The notes beneath the pieces were generated by a model. It was not told where the DNA came from. It ran no database searches and saw nothing but the letters and a program-made list of their open reading frames with translations. Below are positions 52,704-63,620 of a DNA stretch of 64,000 nt, one piece after another (the stretch's first letter is position 1; the number at the start of each line of letters is the position of its first letter). The position numbers and the translations under genes were made by a program. The stretch is from Cherax quadricarinatus (taxonomy: Eukaryota > Arthropoda > Malacostraca > Decapoda > Parastacidae). The stretch is from positions 28,238,380-28,302,379 of the forward strand of contig NC_091325.1 in NCBI RefSeq assembly GCF_038502225.1, in the 5' to 3' direction.

Positions 52704-53190
52704 CTGGACCCTGTACACATTGTATGTCTGGACCATATTGGAATATACAACTCCAATTTGAAACCCCTCATTTGGCCAAGCAAGTCAGGAAAGTAGAGAA
52801 AGTGCAAAGGTTTGCAACGAGGCTAATCCCAGAGCTAAGGGGCATATCCTACGAGGAGGCATTAAGTGGACTCGATCTGACTACACTAAAAGACCGAGGG
52901 ACAGGGGGGGACATGATAACGACATATAAAATACTGAGAGGAATCGACAAGGTGGACAGAGACAGGATGTTCCAGCAACAAAGGGTGACATTTATAAGAT
53001 GAAGACTCAGATGATTCACAGTGATGTTAGGAAGTATTTCTTCACCCATAGAGTAAGCAGGAAGTGTAATAGTCTGGAAAGTTATGTATGAAAGAGCTCA
53101 TGGAGCTGGGAAAATGTGACCAAGTAGCAATCAGTGAAAAGGTGGGGCCAGAAGCTGAGTCTCGACCCCTGCAACCACAATTAGGTGAGT
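52704..53190 (+). pseudogene. LINE beta copy G: ORF2 C terminus and 3' end
   Basis: A short CA run (52684-52703) leads into a beta fragment with LIPELRGISYEE and TTYKILRGIDKVDRDRMF. Small deletions break the frame after 52990. The 3' end has a single caattaggtgagta unit that merges into a CA tract. Confidence 0.85.
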
Positions 53191-53199
53191 ACACACACA

Positions 53200-53260
<61 letters not shown>

Positions 53261-53293
53261 TCAATCACACACACACACACACACACACACATA
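53186..53293. repeat. (CA)n tract between LINE beta fragments G and H
   Basis: CA repeats with a few TCACAC interruptions. It follows the 3' end of copy G and joins the start of fragment H. Confidence 0.95.
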
Positions 53294-53342
53294 CCTGACA
53301 GTGAGGCAACAACGATTCATGGTACGTGATGAGGTATCACAC
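53294..53342 (+). pseudogene. LINE beta fragment H (about 50 bases of RT)
   Basis: acctgacagtgaggcaacaa followed by cgattcatggtacgtgatg matches the beta RT segment YLTGRQQRVMVRDEVS. Both ends are cut, the left one at a CA tract. Confidence 0.8.
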
Positions 53343-53545
53343 TGAAACGCACTGCTCACAGACTAGGCCTACCCTGTAGAAAACATTGTACCCCTGGAAT
53401 GCTGAGGCTCTTTCATACTGCCCTTACTGCTGCCAGAGAGCGTATGACAGAGCTGCGGCAGACTGGGAAAAATTTGTCAATGGTCTCAATGCTCACAACC
53501 CACTTAGCCGGGCATGGAGGGAAAGAGGCGTCGCTAGGGTTAGTT
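53343..53545. other. Unassigned segment before the minisatellite
   Basis: About 200 bases without a recognised element. A short open frame (53386 onward) reads into the minisatellite but has no known domain. Confidence 0.5.
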
Positions 53546-54030
53546 TCACCCGGGGTGGCATCTTTGATGTCACCCGGGGTGGCATCTTTGGTGTCACCCG
53601 AGGTGGCATCTTTGGTGTCACCCGAGGTGGCATCTTTGGTGTCACCCGGGGTGGCATCTTTGGTGTCACCCGAGGTGGCATCTTTCGTGTCACCCAGGGT
53701 GGCATCTTTGATGTCACCCGGGGTGGCATCTTTGGTGTCACCCGGGGTGGCATCTTTGGTGTCACCCGAGGTGGCATCTTTGGTGTCACCTGGGGTGGCA
53801 TCTTTGATGTCACCCGGGGTGGCATCTTTGGTGTCACCCGGGGTGGCATCTTTGGTGTCACCCGAGGTGGCATCTTTCGTGTCACCCGGGGTGGCATCTT
53901 TGGTGTCACCCGGGGTGGCATCTTTGGTGTCACCCGGGGTGGCATCTTTGGTGTCACCCGGGGTGGCATCTTTGGTGTCACCCGGGGTGGCATCTTTGGT
54001 GTCACCCGGGGTGGCATCTTTGGTGTCACC
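53546..54030. repeat. 24-bp minisatellite, about 20 units
   Basis: Units of 24 bases built on gtcacccggggtggcatc plus tttggt or variants. Variant units (tttgatg, tttcgtg, cgaggt) recur in a partly ordered pattern, which suggests block-wise duplication. Because 24 is a multiple of three, frames on both strands stay open and look like repetitive proteins. Confidence 0.97.
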
Positions 54031-54070
54031 CCCATGAAATCCAAGGGCAGGGGGATAGGGATAGTAAACT

Positions 54071-54162
54071 CCAGTTACATCACTGCTGCATGACCAGTTA
54101 CATCACTGCTGCATGACCAGTTACATCACTGCTGCATGACCAGTTACATCACTGCTGCATGA
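54071..54162. repeat. 23-bp tandem repeat, four units
   Basis: Four perfect units beginning ccagttacatcactgctgca. It lies 40 bases after the minisatellite and is unrelated to it in sequence. Confidence 0.95.
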
Positions 54163-54498
54163 CCAGTGACTAATGTTGAGCAATAAGAACGTTTAAAAGC
54201 CATAAACCGATTAAATAAATAATTGTAGTAATACTGAGGAAACATAAACTCAAATACCACTCTGAGTACAGGCAACAGATCCTACATTCATTCATCTTCA
54301 ACAATGAAAAAAAAAACACTTGAAAAACAAAGAAATAACTAGATCCGATTTAACCTTGAGTACAGGTAACATTTCAAAGAATCTGATATTTCATTTCCTT
54401 GCCTTCAATCCTGCAAAATCATCTATCACAACATCAAAATCAATGATTTTTCTCTATATAGGCCTATTTGTACTCTGTAATCCTATAATAGGCTATAT
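54163..54498. other. AT-rich spacer without recognisable gene
   Basis: Nothing recognisable. The last six bases, ctatat (54493-54498), form the left copy of a probable target duplication for LINE alpha3. Confidence 0.6.
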
Positions 54499-55934
54499 AC
54501 CTGGAGTTTACCTGGAGAGAGTTCCGGGGGTAAACGCCCCCGCGGCCCGGTCTGTGGCCAGGCCTCCTGGTGGATCAGAGCCTGATCAACCAGGATGTTA
54601 CTGCTGGCTGCATGCAATCCAATGTACGAGCCACAGCCCGGCTGGTCAGGTGCCGATTTTAGGTGCATGTCCAGTGCCTGCTTGAAGACAGCCAGGGGTC
54701 TATTGGTAATCCCCTCTATGTATGCTGGGAGGCAGTTGAACAGACTTGGGCCCTTGACACTTATTGTATTGTCTCTCAATCTGCCAGTGACACCCCTGCT
54801 TTTCATTGGGGGGATGTTGCATCATCTGCCAAGTCTTTTGCTTTCGTTGTGAGTGATTTTCGTGTGCAAGTTCGGTACTAGTCCCTCTAGGATTTTCCAG
54901 GTGTATATAATCATGTATCTCTCCCGCCTGTGTTCCAGGGAGTACAGGTTCAGGAACTTCAAGTGCTCCCGGTAATTGAGATGTTTTATCTCCGTTATGC
55001 GCGTCGTGAAGGTTCTCTGTACATTTTCTAAGTCAGCAATTTCACCTGCCTTGAAAAGTGCTGTTAGTGTGCAGCAATATTCCAACCCAGATAGAACAAG
55101 CTACCTGACGAGTGTCATCATGGGCTTGGCCTCCCTAGTTTTGAAGGTTCTCATTATCCATCCTGTCATTTTTCTAGCAGATGCGATTGATACAATGTTA
55201 TGGTCCTTGAAGGTGAGATCCTCCGACATGATCACTCCCAGGTCTTTGGCGTTGGTGTTTCGCTCTATTTTGTGGCCAGAATTTGTTTTGTACTCTGATG
55301 AAGATTTAATTTCCTCGTGTTTACCATATCTGAGTAATTGAAATTTCTCATCGTTGAACTTCATATTGTTTTCTGCAGCCCACTGAAAGATTCGGTTGAT
55401 GTCCGCCTGGAGCCTTGCAGTGTCTGCAATGGAAGACACTATCATGCAGATTCGGGTGTCATCTGCAAAGGAAGACACGGTGCTGTGGCTGACATCCTTG
55501 TCTATGTCGGATATGAGGATGAGGAACAAGATGGGAGCGAGTACTGTGCCTTGTGGAACAGAGCTTTTCACCGTAGCTGCCTCGGACTTTACTCTGTTGA
55601 CGACTACTCTCTGTGTTCTGTTAGTGAGGAAATTATAGATCCATCGACCGACTTTTCCTGTTATCCCTTTAGCACGCATTTTGTGCGCTATTACGCCATG
55701 GTCACACTTGTCGAAGGCTTTTGCAAAGTCTGTATATATTACATCTGCATTCTTTTTATCTTCTAGTGCATTTAGGACCTTGTCGTAGTGATCCAATAGT
55801 TGAGACAGACAGGAGCGACCTGTTCTAAACCCATGTTGCCCTGGGTTGTGTAACTGATGGGTTTCTAGATGGGTGGTGATCTTGCTTCTTAGGACCCTTT
55901 CAAAGATTTTTATGATATGGGATGTTAGTGCTAT
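54499..55934 (-). pseudogene. LINE alpha copy alpha3: RT and 3' end, 5'-truncated
   Basis: This minus-strand copy ends with acctggagtttacctggaga at its 3' side and is truncated in the RT at the right. Frames 55101-55796 (with TDFAKAFDKCDH and FADDTRIC), 54822-55085 and 54483-54806 hold the RT and C terminus, so at least two frameshifts separate them. Sequence matches alpha1 closely. The ctatat at 54493-54498 and 55931-55936 fits a 6-bp target duplication that overlaps the element by a few bases. Confidence 0.9.
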
Positions 55935-56025
55935 ATTAACGTTTTATACACATTTAATGCGCCTCAGTGATAATTATTATCATTATTAATATGGCATCTT
56001 CAAGACCAATTACACTCTTAATGAG
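55935..56025. other. Short spacer
   Basis: AT-rich with a small ATT-rich run. No feature is seen. Confidence 0.5.
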
Positions 56026-56230
56026 TGGCTCTGAGACAGACAAGCAGACAGAAAGACAGACACAGGTAGACAGAAAGACAGACACACAGGTAGACAGAAA
56101 GACAGACACACAGGTAAACAGACACACAGGTAGACAGATACAGGTAGACATAAAGACACATAGGTAGACAAAAAGACAGACACACAAGTAGACAAACACA
56201 GATATACAGGCAGACAGATACAGACAGGTT
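56026..56230. repeat. Degenerate GACAGACA/CAGGTAGACA tandem repeat
   Basis: About 200 bases of irregular acag, agacagacacacagg and tagacagaaag units. Open frames on both strands here are repeat artefacts. Confidence 0.9.
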
Positions 56231-56449
56231 TTTATGTGCAACACTGAAAACAGAGAGTTGGAGAATAAGAGCCTTTCTTGCCACAATCTCCAGTGCAAGA
56301 TTCAGACATCATCTTAGGGGCCATGGTGAAACTTACTGTCCAGTTAGTACAGTTAATACAGTATGATGCTGCTGATAGGGCAGGGTTACTCAAACTGATG
56401 CTGCCTGCATGACGCATTGCCGCCGTGAGTATTGTCAAATATTGTAAGA
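56231..56449. other. Spacer without recognisable gene
   Basis: Mixed sequence. No recognised element or RNA. Confidence 0.5.
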
Positions 56450-56673
56450 TAAGATTTCGTTCGGACTTTTAACCCTGGAGGGTTAGCCACCCAGGATAAC
56501 CCAAGAAAGTCAGTGCGTCATCTAGGACTGTCTAATCTATTTCCATTGGGGTCCTTAGTCTTGTCCCCCAGGATGCGACCCACACCAGTCGATTAACACC
56601 CAGGTACCTATTTGCTGCTAGGTGAACAGGACAACAGGTGTAAGGAAACGTGTCGAAATGTTTCCACCCACCG
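56450..56673 (-). mobile_element. tRNA-derived SINE, copy 3 (head missing)
   Basis: This is the reverse complement of the SINE body: taagataagatttcgttcgg at the tail side, then the conserved body to gtttccaccca. The tRNA-like head is absent, so it is 5'-truncated on the minus strand. Confidence 0.83.
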
Positions 56674-56939
56674 GTAGTGTGCATCAGACAGCCCAGCCCA
56701 GCTACCAGATGCACGGTCGTAAGTCGAGTGGACATATGTCGAGCAGGTCATACGTCAGATGGTAGGTGTATATACACACCGCTCTGGGTTTTCTTCTGTT
56801 TTCTTTCTAGTTCTTGTTCTTGTTTATTTCCTCGTACCTCCATGGGGAAGTGGAGCAGAATTCTTACTCGGTAAGCCATGTGTGTTGTATGACGGGACTA
56901 AAATACCGAAAGCAAGGGGCTAGTAACCCCTTCCCCTAT
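56674..56939. other. Spacer without recognisable gene
   Basis: No clear feature. A short inverted motif (ggggctagtaacccc) lies just left of the delta LINE end. Confidence 0.5.
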
Positions 56940-57136
56940 ATATTTTATTATAATCAAAAAGAAGCGCCAAGCCACAAGCGCTATACAGTGCTGCAGGGTA
57001 GGGAAGGAAGCGAGGGTATCGGGCAGCAGAAGGGGAAAGGGATGATTAGGAGGTTACAGAAAACAGCGGAGCAGGAAATAGTGCGGGGGTAGAGGGTAGC
57101 AAGAGATTGAGGTAGAAAGGGCTGAAGGTATCATCA

Positions 57137-60100
57137 TCAGAGTTTGTGGAGTAAGTCAGTTGTTGTCAAAAAGTCAATGAGAGAGTCCGGGTGAAAGGTG
57201 GGTCCATCAGCAAGAAGGGAAGGTAAAGAGAGAGCAGCGGAGCGAAGACGACGTTGGAGGTAAATTCTGCATGCTCGTTGATAAAGTGGGCAGTCTAACA
57301 GAATGTGGCTGACCGATAATGGAACCTGACAATTCTCACAGAGAGGAGCAGGGCGCCTCTCCATGAGATATCCATGAGTAAGACGAGTATGGCCAATGCG
57401 AAGGCAGGAGAGAGTAGTCTCCCAACCTCGACACTGGTGACAAGAAGACGGCCAGTAACCTATACTCGATTTAATAGAACAAAGTTTGTTATTGAGCAGA
57501 GCAGACCAACATTGTTGCCAACGGGTGTTAAGGTGGGTAGCTATTACAGCAAAATAGACTGGAAATGGAACACCTCTATATGTAACTGGTAGGTCATGTA
57601 CTGCTGACCGCGCAGCAGTGTCTGCCTGTTCATTGCCCTGTATGTCAACATGGCCAGGGGCCCAACAAAAAACAATATCCTTATGCTTGGTAGAGATATG
57701 GCGTAGCTAAAGTTGGATACGGAGAACTAGGGGGTGAGGTGTATCAAATTTCTGTATAACCTGAAGAGCACTAAGGGAGTCTGAGACAACCACAAATGAT
57801 GACACAGGCATAGATGTGATACGAATAAGTGCTGCAAGAATGGCATACAATTCAACAGTTTAAATGCTAGCCGAAGATAGTAAACGCCCTAGCACAGCAC
57901 TGTCCGGAAACACTGCTGCAAATCCGACACAGAAGATTTAGAGCCATCTGTGTACACAGTGATGGCATGAGAATGAGAATGGAAGTGGTCAAGAAAAAGA
58001 GAGCGGGAAGCCACCATAGGCATTTGGGCTTTCGAGCAAGGGAGTGAGAAAGAACAGACACAAATAGCTGGAACTTCCCAGGGGGGTAGGGAAAAGCGAG
58101 ATGCTACATGAACCTATAAAGGCGGTAACTGAAGGGAAAACAAGAGCGAATGTAGGTGAAGAGAAGGGACAGAGCAAACAGGGGTGGCAAACAAATAATG
58201 TCTACCAATATCAGTGACGATTCTATAAATGGAAGGATTGCGGAGATCATGAGAGCACACATAGTAGTGAAGGGAATGGGCATCACGGCGATCAGACAAG
58301 CATGGAACATTCACTTCTGCATAGAGGCTCTCAACAGGGGAAAAGCGAAAAGCACCAAGGCATAAAAGTAATCCTTGGAGATGGATGGGGTTAAGGCTAG
58401 AGAGAGTAGCAGGAAAGGCCGCTGAATAGATCTGGTCACCATAATCGAGTTTCGATAAAATGAGGGCAGAATGTAGGCGAAGGAGCATTCGACGATCAGC
58501 TCCCCATGAAAGATGAGCAAGGGTTTTAAGAAGGTTCAGCCAGCTGTGACAAGTTGCCTTTAGAGAGGTAATGTGGGGTTTCCAGGATAACCTACAGTCA
58601 AAGAGAAGGCCTAGAAACCTGACACTCACATTCAGGGATACGGAAGCCATAGAGGTACAGAGGATGATTGGAGATGACAGAGCATCTAGTGAAAGTAATT
58701 TGGTGAGTTTTGGTACTGGAAAATTTAAACCCATGCGTGGTGGCCCAATTGGAATCACGGTCGACCGCATGCTGGAGAAAAACTGTGATGAGGTGACAGT
58801 CAGCACTTGCACAAGCAATAGCGAAGTCATCTACATAGAGTGATGACCAAATATTGGATGGAAGAACAGAGGCCAAATCATTTATAGCAAGGAGAAAAAG
58901 TGTTGTGCTCAGAACACATCCCTGAGGGACACCTTCAGCTTGGACAAAGTCCGGGGAGAGCACATTATTGACTCGAACACGGAAATGTCAGTCGGTTAAA
59001 AAGTTAAGGAAAGATGGTAGATTGCCTCAAAGGCCTAAGGAGTGGGCTTGGGCCAAAATATTATATTATACCTCCAAGTTGTGTCATATGCCTTTTCAAG
59101 GTCAAAAAATGGCAACAACTGAGTGGTTATTCGCAAAGGCATTATGAACATACGTATCCAAACGTAGTAAGGGGTCTATGGTAGAACGGCCATTACGAAA
59201 GCCATATTGGCGAGTGGAGAGACTGTTGTGTGTCTCTAAATACCACATTAAACGTCTATTTACCAGGTGTTCCATCACTTTGCAAACTGCACTGGTAAGA
59301 GCAATGGGATGATAGTGGGAGCCTTCATGTCCCGCAGTACCCGGTTTGCGGAAAGGGAGAACAATGGCAGATTTCCACAGCTGTGGAAGAACTTCTTGTG
59401 ACTAAATAAGATTGAAAAGGCATAAGAGGACTGCAAGGACTGACTGATGTAAATGTTGTAACATACGAATATGAATGACGTCGGGCCCAACTGTCGATGA
59501 TCGGCAAGCTGAGAGTGTTGCCTCCAGTTCTTGAAGTGTAAAAGGCACATTATACTGTTCTTCTCTGAGAAGAAAAGTCCAAGGGTGCTAACTCTCTGGC
59601 AGATTTTGAGGAAAGAAACGAGGGGCAGAGATGAAGCCCCAGAGAAATACAAACCAGATGATTGCTAATTTCAATGGCAACATCTAGAGGGTTTGCTATA
59701 TCAACACCGGCAACTCGCAGAACAGGAGTCGGGTCAGGAGAATATTTACCACTCAGTTTCCGTACTTTTTTCCAGACTGCACTCATAGAGGAAGAAGAGG
59801 TGATGGTGGAGACATAATCTCGCCAGCAAGTGCATTTAGCATCACGGATGACACGGCGAGTGATCGCACGCTTCTGCTTAAAATCAAGAAGTCTCTCCAT
59901 GGTTCTATTATACCGGTACCTGCCCCACGCAGTGAGTTTCAAACATACTGCGCGAGCAGAAGCAGGAGACCACCAAGGCACGCATTTCTGAGAATGCTTG
60001 CCCGAGGTTTCGGGTACAGAATGAAAAGCTGTGGTTAAAACTGAGGACAAGAAGAGGTGTAAAAGCTGATCAATGGAGGACAAAGAAGGAATCTCACTAA

Positions 60101-60828
60101 AAACAGTTAGTTGTGAGTAAAGGTCCCAATTTGCCCGACCAAATTGCCAGTGTGGGTTACGAAGAGGTGGTGAATATGAAGGGGAAGTAAGAATGATTGG
60201 AAAATGATCGGTCATGTAGATCCGGGAGAACAGACCAGGTGAAGTCTAGTGCAGCGGAGGAAGAGCATACTGAGAGATCGATGCAAGAGAGAGAATGAGT
60301 ACAAGGATCAAAATGGGTGTGAGTGCCTGTATTTAAAACATGGAGGGGGTGGGAAGCAAGAAAAGCCTCTAGCTGAATGCCACGGGAATCACAATGAGAC
60401 CCCCAGAGAAAATGATGGGCATTAAAATCGCCAAGTAACAGAAGTGGTGGAGGTAATGACGAAACAAGAAAGGCAATATCCAGAATAGATAATGCTCGAG
60501 AAGGAGAGAGATACAAATAACAGAGTGTATACCACCTATGCAGGTGGATACGGGCTGCTGTGTAATGCAGCGAAGTATGAACAAATAGCTGATGGTATGG
60601 AATATCAGTGCGTAGAAGAAGGGCACTTTTGTTAAAGGCCTTATCAGGAAAAGGATTCGAAGAATACAATAAATTATAGCCTGAGATAGGATAGATAACA
60701 GCAGAGCGTAATTTTGGTTCTTGTAAGCAAACACCAACAGGGGAAAATTGGGAGAGCAACGTCTGAAGCTCACCCCGATTACCCCTGAGGCCACGTATAT
60801 TCCACTGTAAATAGGCCATGATTGGCAA
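57137..60828 (-). pseudogene. LINE delta ORF2: endonuclease, RT, RNase H, C-terminal zinc motif
   Basis: The endonuclease frame 60157-60828 has LQWNIRGLRGN, CLQEPKL, LLGDFNAHH and CIDLSVC. The expected D of the final SDH motif reads N (SNHS). The frame shifts near 60160, and the linker lies in 59550-60215. The RT is partly broken, with GVPQGCVLSTTLF and YVDDFAIA in 58598-58963. The next part is frame 58114-58830. RNase H follows at about 57610-57960 in pieces: VYTDGSKSS, VELYAIL (after a stop), VVSDSLSAL and APGHVDIQGNEQAD. The end is 57137-57364, with a C-x2-C-x-H-x-C-like motif (CENCQVPLSVSHILLDC). Confidence 0.85.
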
Positions 60829-60863
60829 CGATAAAGATACTAGAAATCCGCATGTAAGGGTAC

Positions 60864-62839
60864 TTACGGACTAGAGAGGTTAGAAAAGTCCACATGCGGT
60901 GGCAGCGGAAAATGTTCAAGCAGCGAAGGAACGGTGCGCTGTGAAGAAAGGAGTTGCGCAGATGGAGAAGAGGAAAGAGAAGGAACAGAGGGTGGATCAG
61001 TGTCCATTGATGGTTTGGTCTCTGCAATACATTCAGAGATTGCTTCAAGTGTTTCGGAGTTCAGAGGCGTCGTATGGGAGACAATATTGGAGATGGAAGG
61101 AGGAGGAGTTTGAGTAAAGATCGGAACTGTAATGGACTGTACCCAGGTAGGGGGAGGTGAAAGGGTGGAGGGAATTGGAGAAGTGTGGGAGGGGACAGAA
61201 GAGGCAGAAACTTGGGAGGTGGCAGAAGAGGAAGAAACATGGGAGGGGACAGGGGAGGAAGGCACAGTACGAGGAGGAGGATGAACCTCCACACTTGTAA
61301 CAGAGCCAGTGAAAGGGGAAGACCCAGGTACAGAGACCGGGAAGGTAAAATGTGGAGGTGGATGAAGGGAAGGAGGGGTGAAAGGAGATTTTTTGGACTT
61401 CTGAGAAGTAGAGGGACAATTGGGAAGAGGTGTCAAACGAGGTCTTGTCGATACTGGGGTTTGTGAGGGAGAACACGAAGAAGTGAGAACAGACAGAGGT
61501 GATGAAGTAGGGACGTCTGAGCCCAGGACAGCAAAAGAATTAGACACAGGAGTGACTATGGGCCTGGCAACCGCAGAGGAGGCTGCAGAAGATGGGACCC
61601 CAGAAGCGGGGGGACGTTTTGAAACATGAGAATAAGAAACACTGGGTATTCTCGCTTGGAGGCAGAGATGAGAAACTGCCATGGCATAAGGGAGACCTTC
61701 TGCTTCTTTGAGGCAACGAATTTCCTGCTCATTTAAGTAGACCTGGCAACGGCGAGAGTACGAAGGGTGAGCCTCATGACAATTAAGACAAGAGGGAGAT
61801 CGACTACAAGACATACTAGAATGGTCACTGGCACCACAGACTGGGCATTCGGCTATAGATCTGCAATATTTTGCTAGGTGGCCAAATTGCCAGCAATTTC
61901 TACACTATTGCAGTGTAGGGATCACCTTTCGAACTTGTAACCGATGTCCTGTTACATAAACAGAAGATGAGAGTTCACAGCTGTCAAAAGTTAAACAAGC
62001 CACATTGCAAGGGTATCGTCTCCGCCTGTGGGCAGGAAGAACATAAGTGTCTACCTTGAGAATTGGGAGATCTTGGAGTTCCAGCTGTTCGAGAATGTCA
62101 TTGCCACATGTCTGGAAATTCTTTTGGACTATGGTATGGGGCAGAATAACAGCACCACTACAAGAATTGAGGGAATGACGTTTTTCTATAGTGATTGGAA
62201 TAGTATCGATATGTGAAAGAGAAAGATCATGAGATTGGGTACCATTCTGGACTGTGATGATGTGCGTACCACTCTTAAGAGCATGAAAGGAAATATCTCT
62301 ACCTACATGGCATAGGAGCGCTTTGCTAATACTATGGTCAGAAAGATAGGCAGTAGAAGAAGTCGGTCTTAAAGTAAAGAATTTAGTCCATTGTGTGGTC
62401 CAAAACTGAGTGTGGAGAGGGAGTGCATAATGTGTTGGTCTTTTCCGAGTAGAATGGGAAGGTAATGAAGTAACATCATCAGGAAATTGTCGTTGGCGTT
62501 CAGAAGTGGGACCAGAGTTGGTCCGACGTGGGATGGGCTGGTGATTCGAAAATCACTGCACTGTAGAGAGAGAAGCCGGAAGCATAGTCAAAGGAGAGCG
62601 GAGGTCAGACAAATCGAAGGAGTCAGTCGAAACTCCGGCAGCTGAAGCGGGTGACAAAACAGCACCATCAAGAGGTACAGGGGCCTTAGGAGTGTCCGAA
62701 TTATTATTATTATTATAATAAAAAAAGAAGCGCTAAGAGGAGTGTCCAAAGAGTGGCCAAAAGACGAGGCGAGGTCAGAACGGGGTGCGGTAACAATAAT
62801 GGGCCTGGGGGTAGCGGGGTCATGGACTGGGGACTCCAT
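60864..62839 (-). pseudogene. LINE delta ORF1: gag-like with three CCHC knuckles
   Basis: The C-terminal frame 60864-61814 is Ser/Pro-rich and begins just after the knuckles. The knuckle region, about 61750-61910, encodes CRNCWQFGHLAKYC-like, CPVCGASDHSSMSC and CLNCHEAHPSYSRRC motifs in changing frames. The N-terminal part continues to a Met at 62837-62839 (MESPVHDPA) but is broken by a 40-bp insertion at 62698-62737 and other indels. An RNA-binding role is known for such ORF1 proteins. Confidence 0.78.
62688..62747 (-). mobile_element. 40-bp LINE delta-type micro-insertion with 10-bp target duplication
   Basis: aggagtgtcc at 62688-62697 is repeated at 62738-62747. The 40 bases between consist of (TTA)n and aaaaaaagaagcgctaag, which is the delta 3' end on the minus strand followed by its TAA tail. 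It is a 5'-truncated insertion of only about 20 element bases plus tail. Confidence 0.85.
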
Positions 62840-63620
62840 GGTTAGGTTACTTCTTTCTTTTTGCTTTTAAGAAAAAATAAAATAAAAATAAAAAAATGAA
62901 TAAGAAAAAAGGGGGGACCGGGGAGGGATAGTTCCTAGGAGGAATGAAAAGGCCAGAAATCTCCCTCCATGCCCAAGAGGACCTCAGCACTGCAAGTAGC
63001 ACAGATGCAGCATGGAACCTGTGCCATACCCTACCCTTAATGCCAGTAAACCAGCAATCTGGAATAGCAACCTCACATCTGCCGAGCTACCTCAGTAGAC
63101 AAAAGAGAGGGCGGCCCAATATCCGCCACAAAGCATACCTCCTTTGGCCACCACCCACGGAATCCGAAAGGTGGCTTCCAGAGATACACCCATCGCCCGA
63201 AAGACACCCAAAGCCACCCTCCGGGTTACCGGAGAGGGATCAGGACATCCCCAGGCGATTCAGATTCCACGGCAAACTACCCCACCACCAAGAACCTCAA
63301 TGGAATGGGATTGACCCCAGCACCCTTTCCCCTACCTAGGAACTAGTGTGCCTGTGGGAAAAATCCCAAAGGCCAAAAAGAGGAAGGGCAAAAGGGAGGG
63401 GTGGGGAGGAGGAGGAGGAGGAAAGGAAAACGGGGAGGATGGTGAGGAAAGGAAAATGGGGAGGATGGTGAGGAAGGGATAGGGAAGAGGGGACTGGGGG
63501 GTTAATTAGGTTCGGTCTGAGGAAGGAGACCGACAGGTCTAATTCCTCAGACCAAGAGCCTCTTCACCATGCCAAGAAGCCCCCCTTGAAGAGGTCTTAT
63601 ATATATTACTAAATGTAGAA
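62840..63620 (-). other. LINE delta 5' UTR
   Basis: No recognisable protein. It includes an A-rich stretch (62865-62910) and, at 63388-63490, a purine-rich segment with two copies of a 27-base ggaaaatggggaggatggtg unit. The right boundary is uncertain. Confidence 0.5.

Larger units (their letters stand above)
56940..63620 (-). mobile_element. LINE family delta, I-like, with RNase H domain (decayed)
   Basis: A long minus-strand LINE with ORF1 carrying CCHC knuckles and ORF2 carrying endonuclease, RT and RNase H. The 3' end (ttattataatc and agaagcgccaag on the plus strand) carries a short TAA-rich tail, a trait of I-type elements. The RNase H domain also separates it from the CR1/Jockey families above. 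The 5' UTR reaches past 63400. Many stops and frameshifts show that it is old. Confidence 0.82.

Noticed and set aside
53386..54093. Long open frames on both strands with TRGGIFGV or TPKMPPRV repeats
   Set aside because: They are a by-product of a 24-bp tandem repeat, which keeps frames open. No start context, splice site or domain supports a gene.
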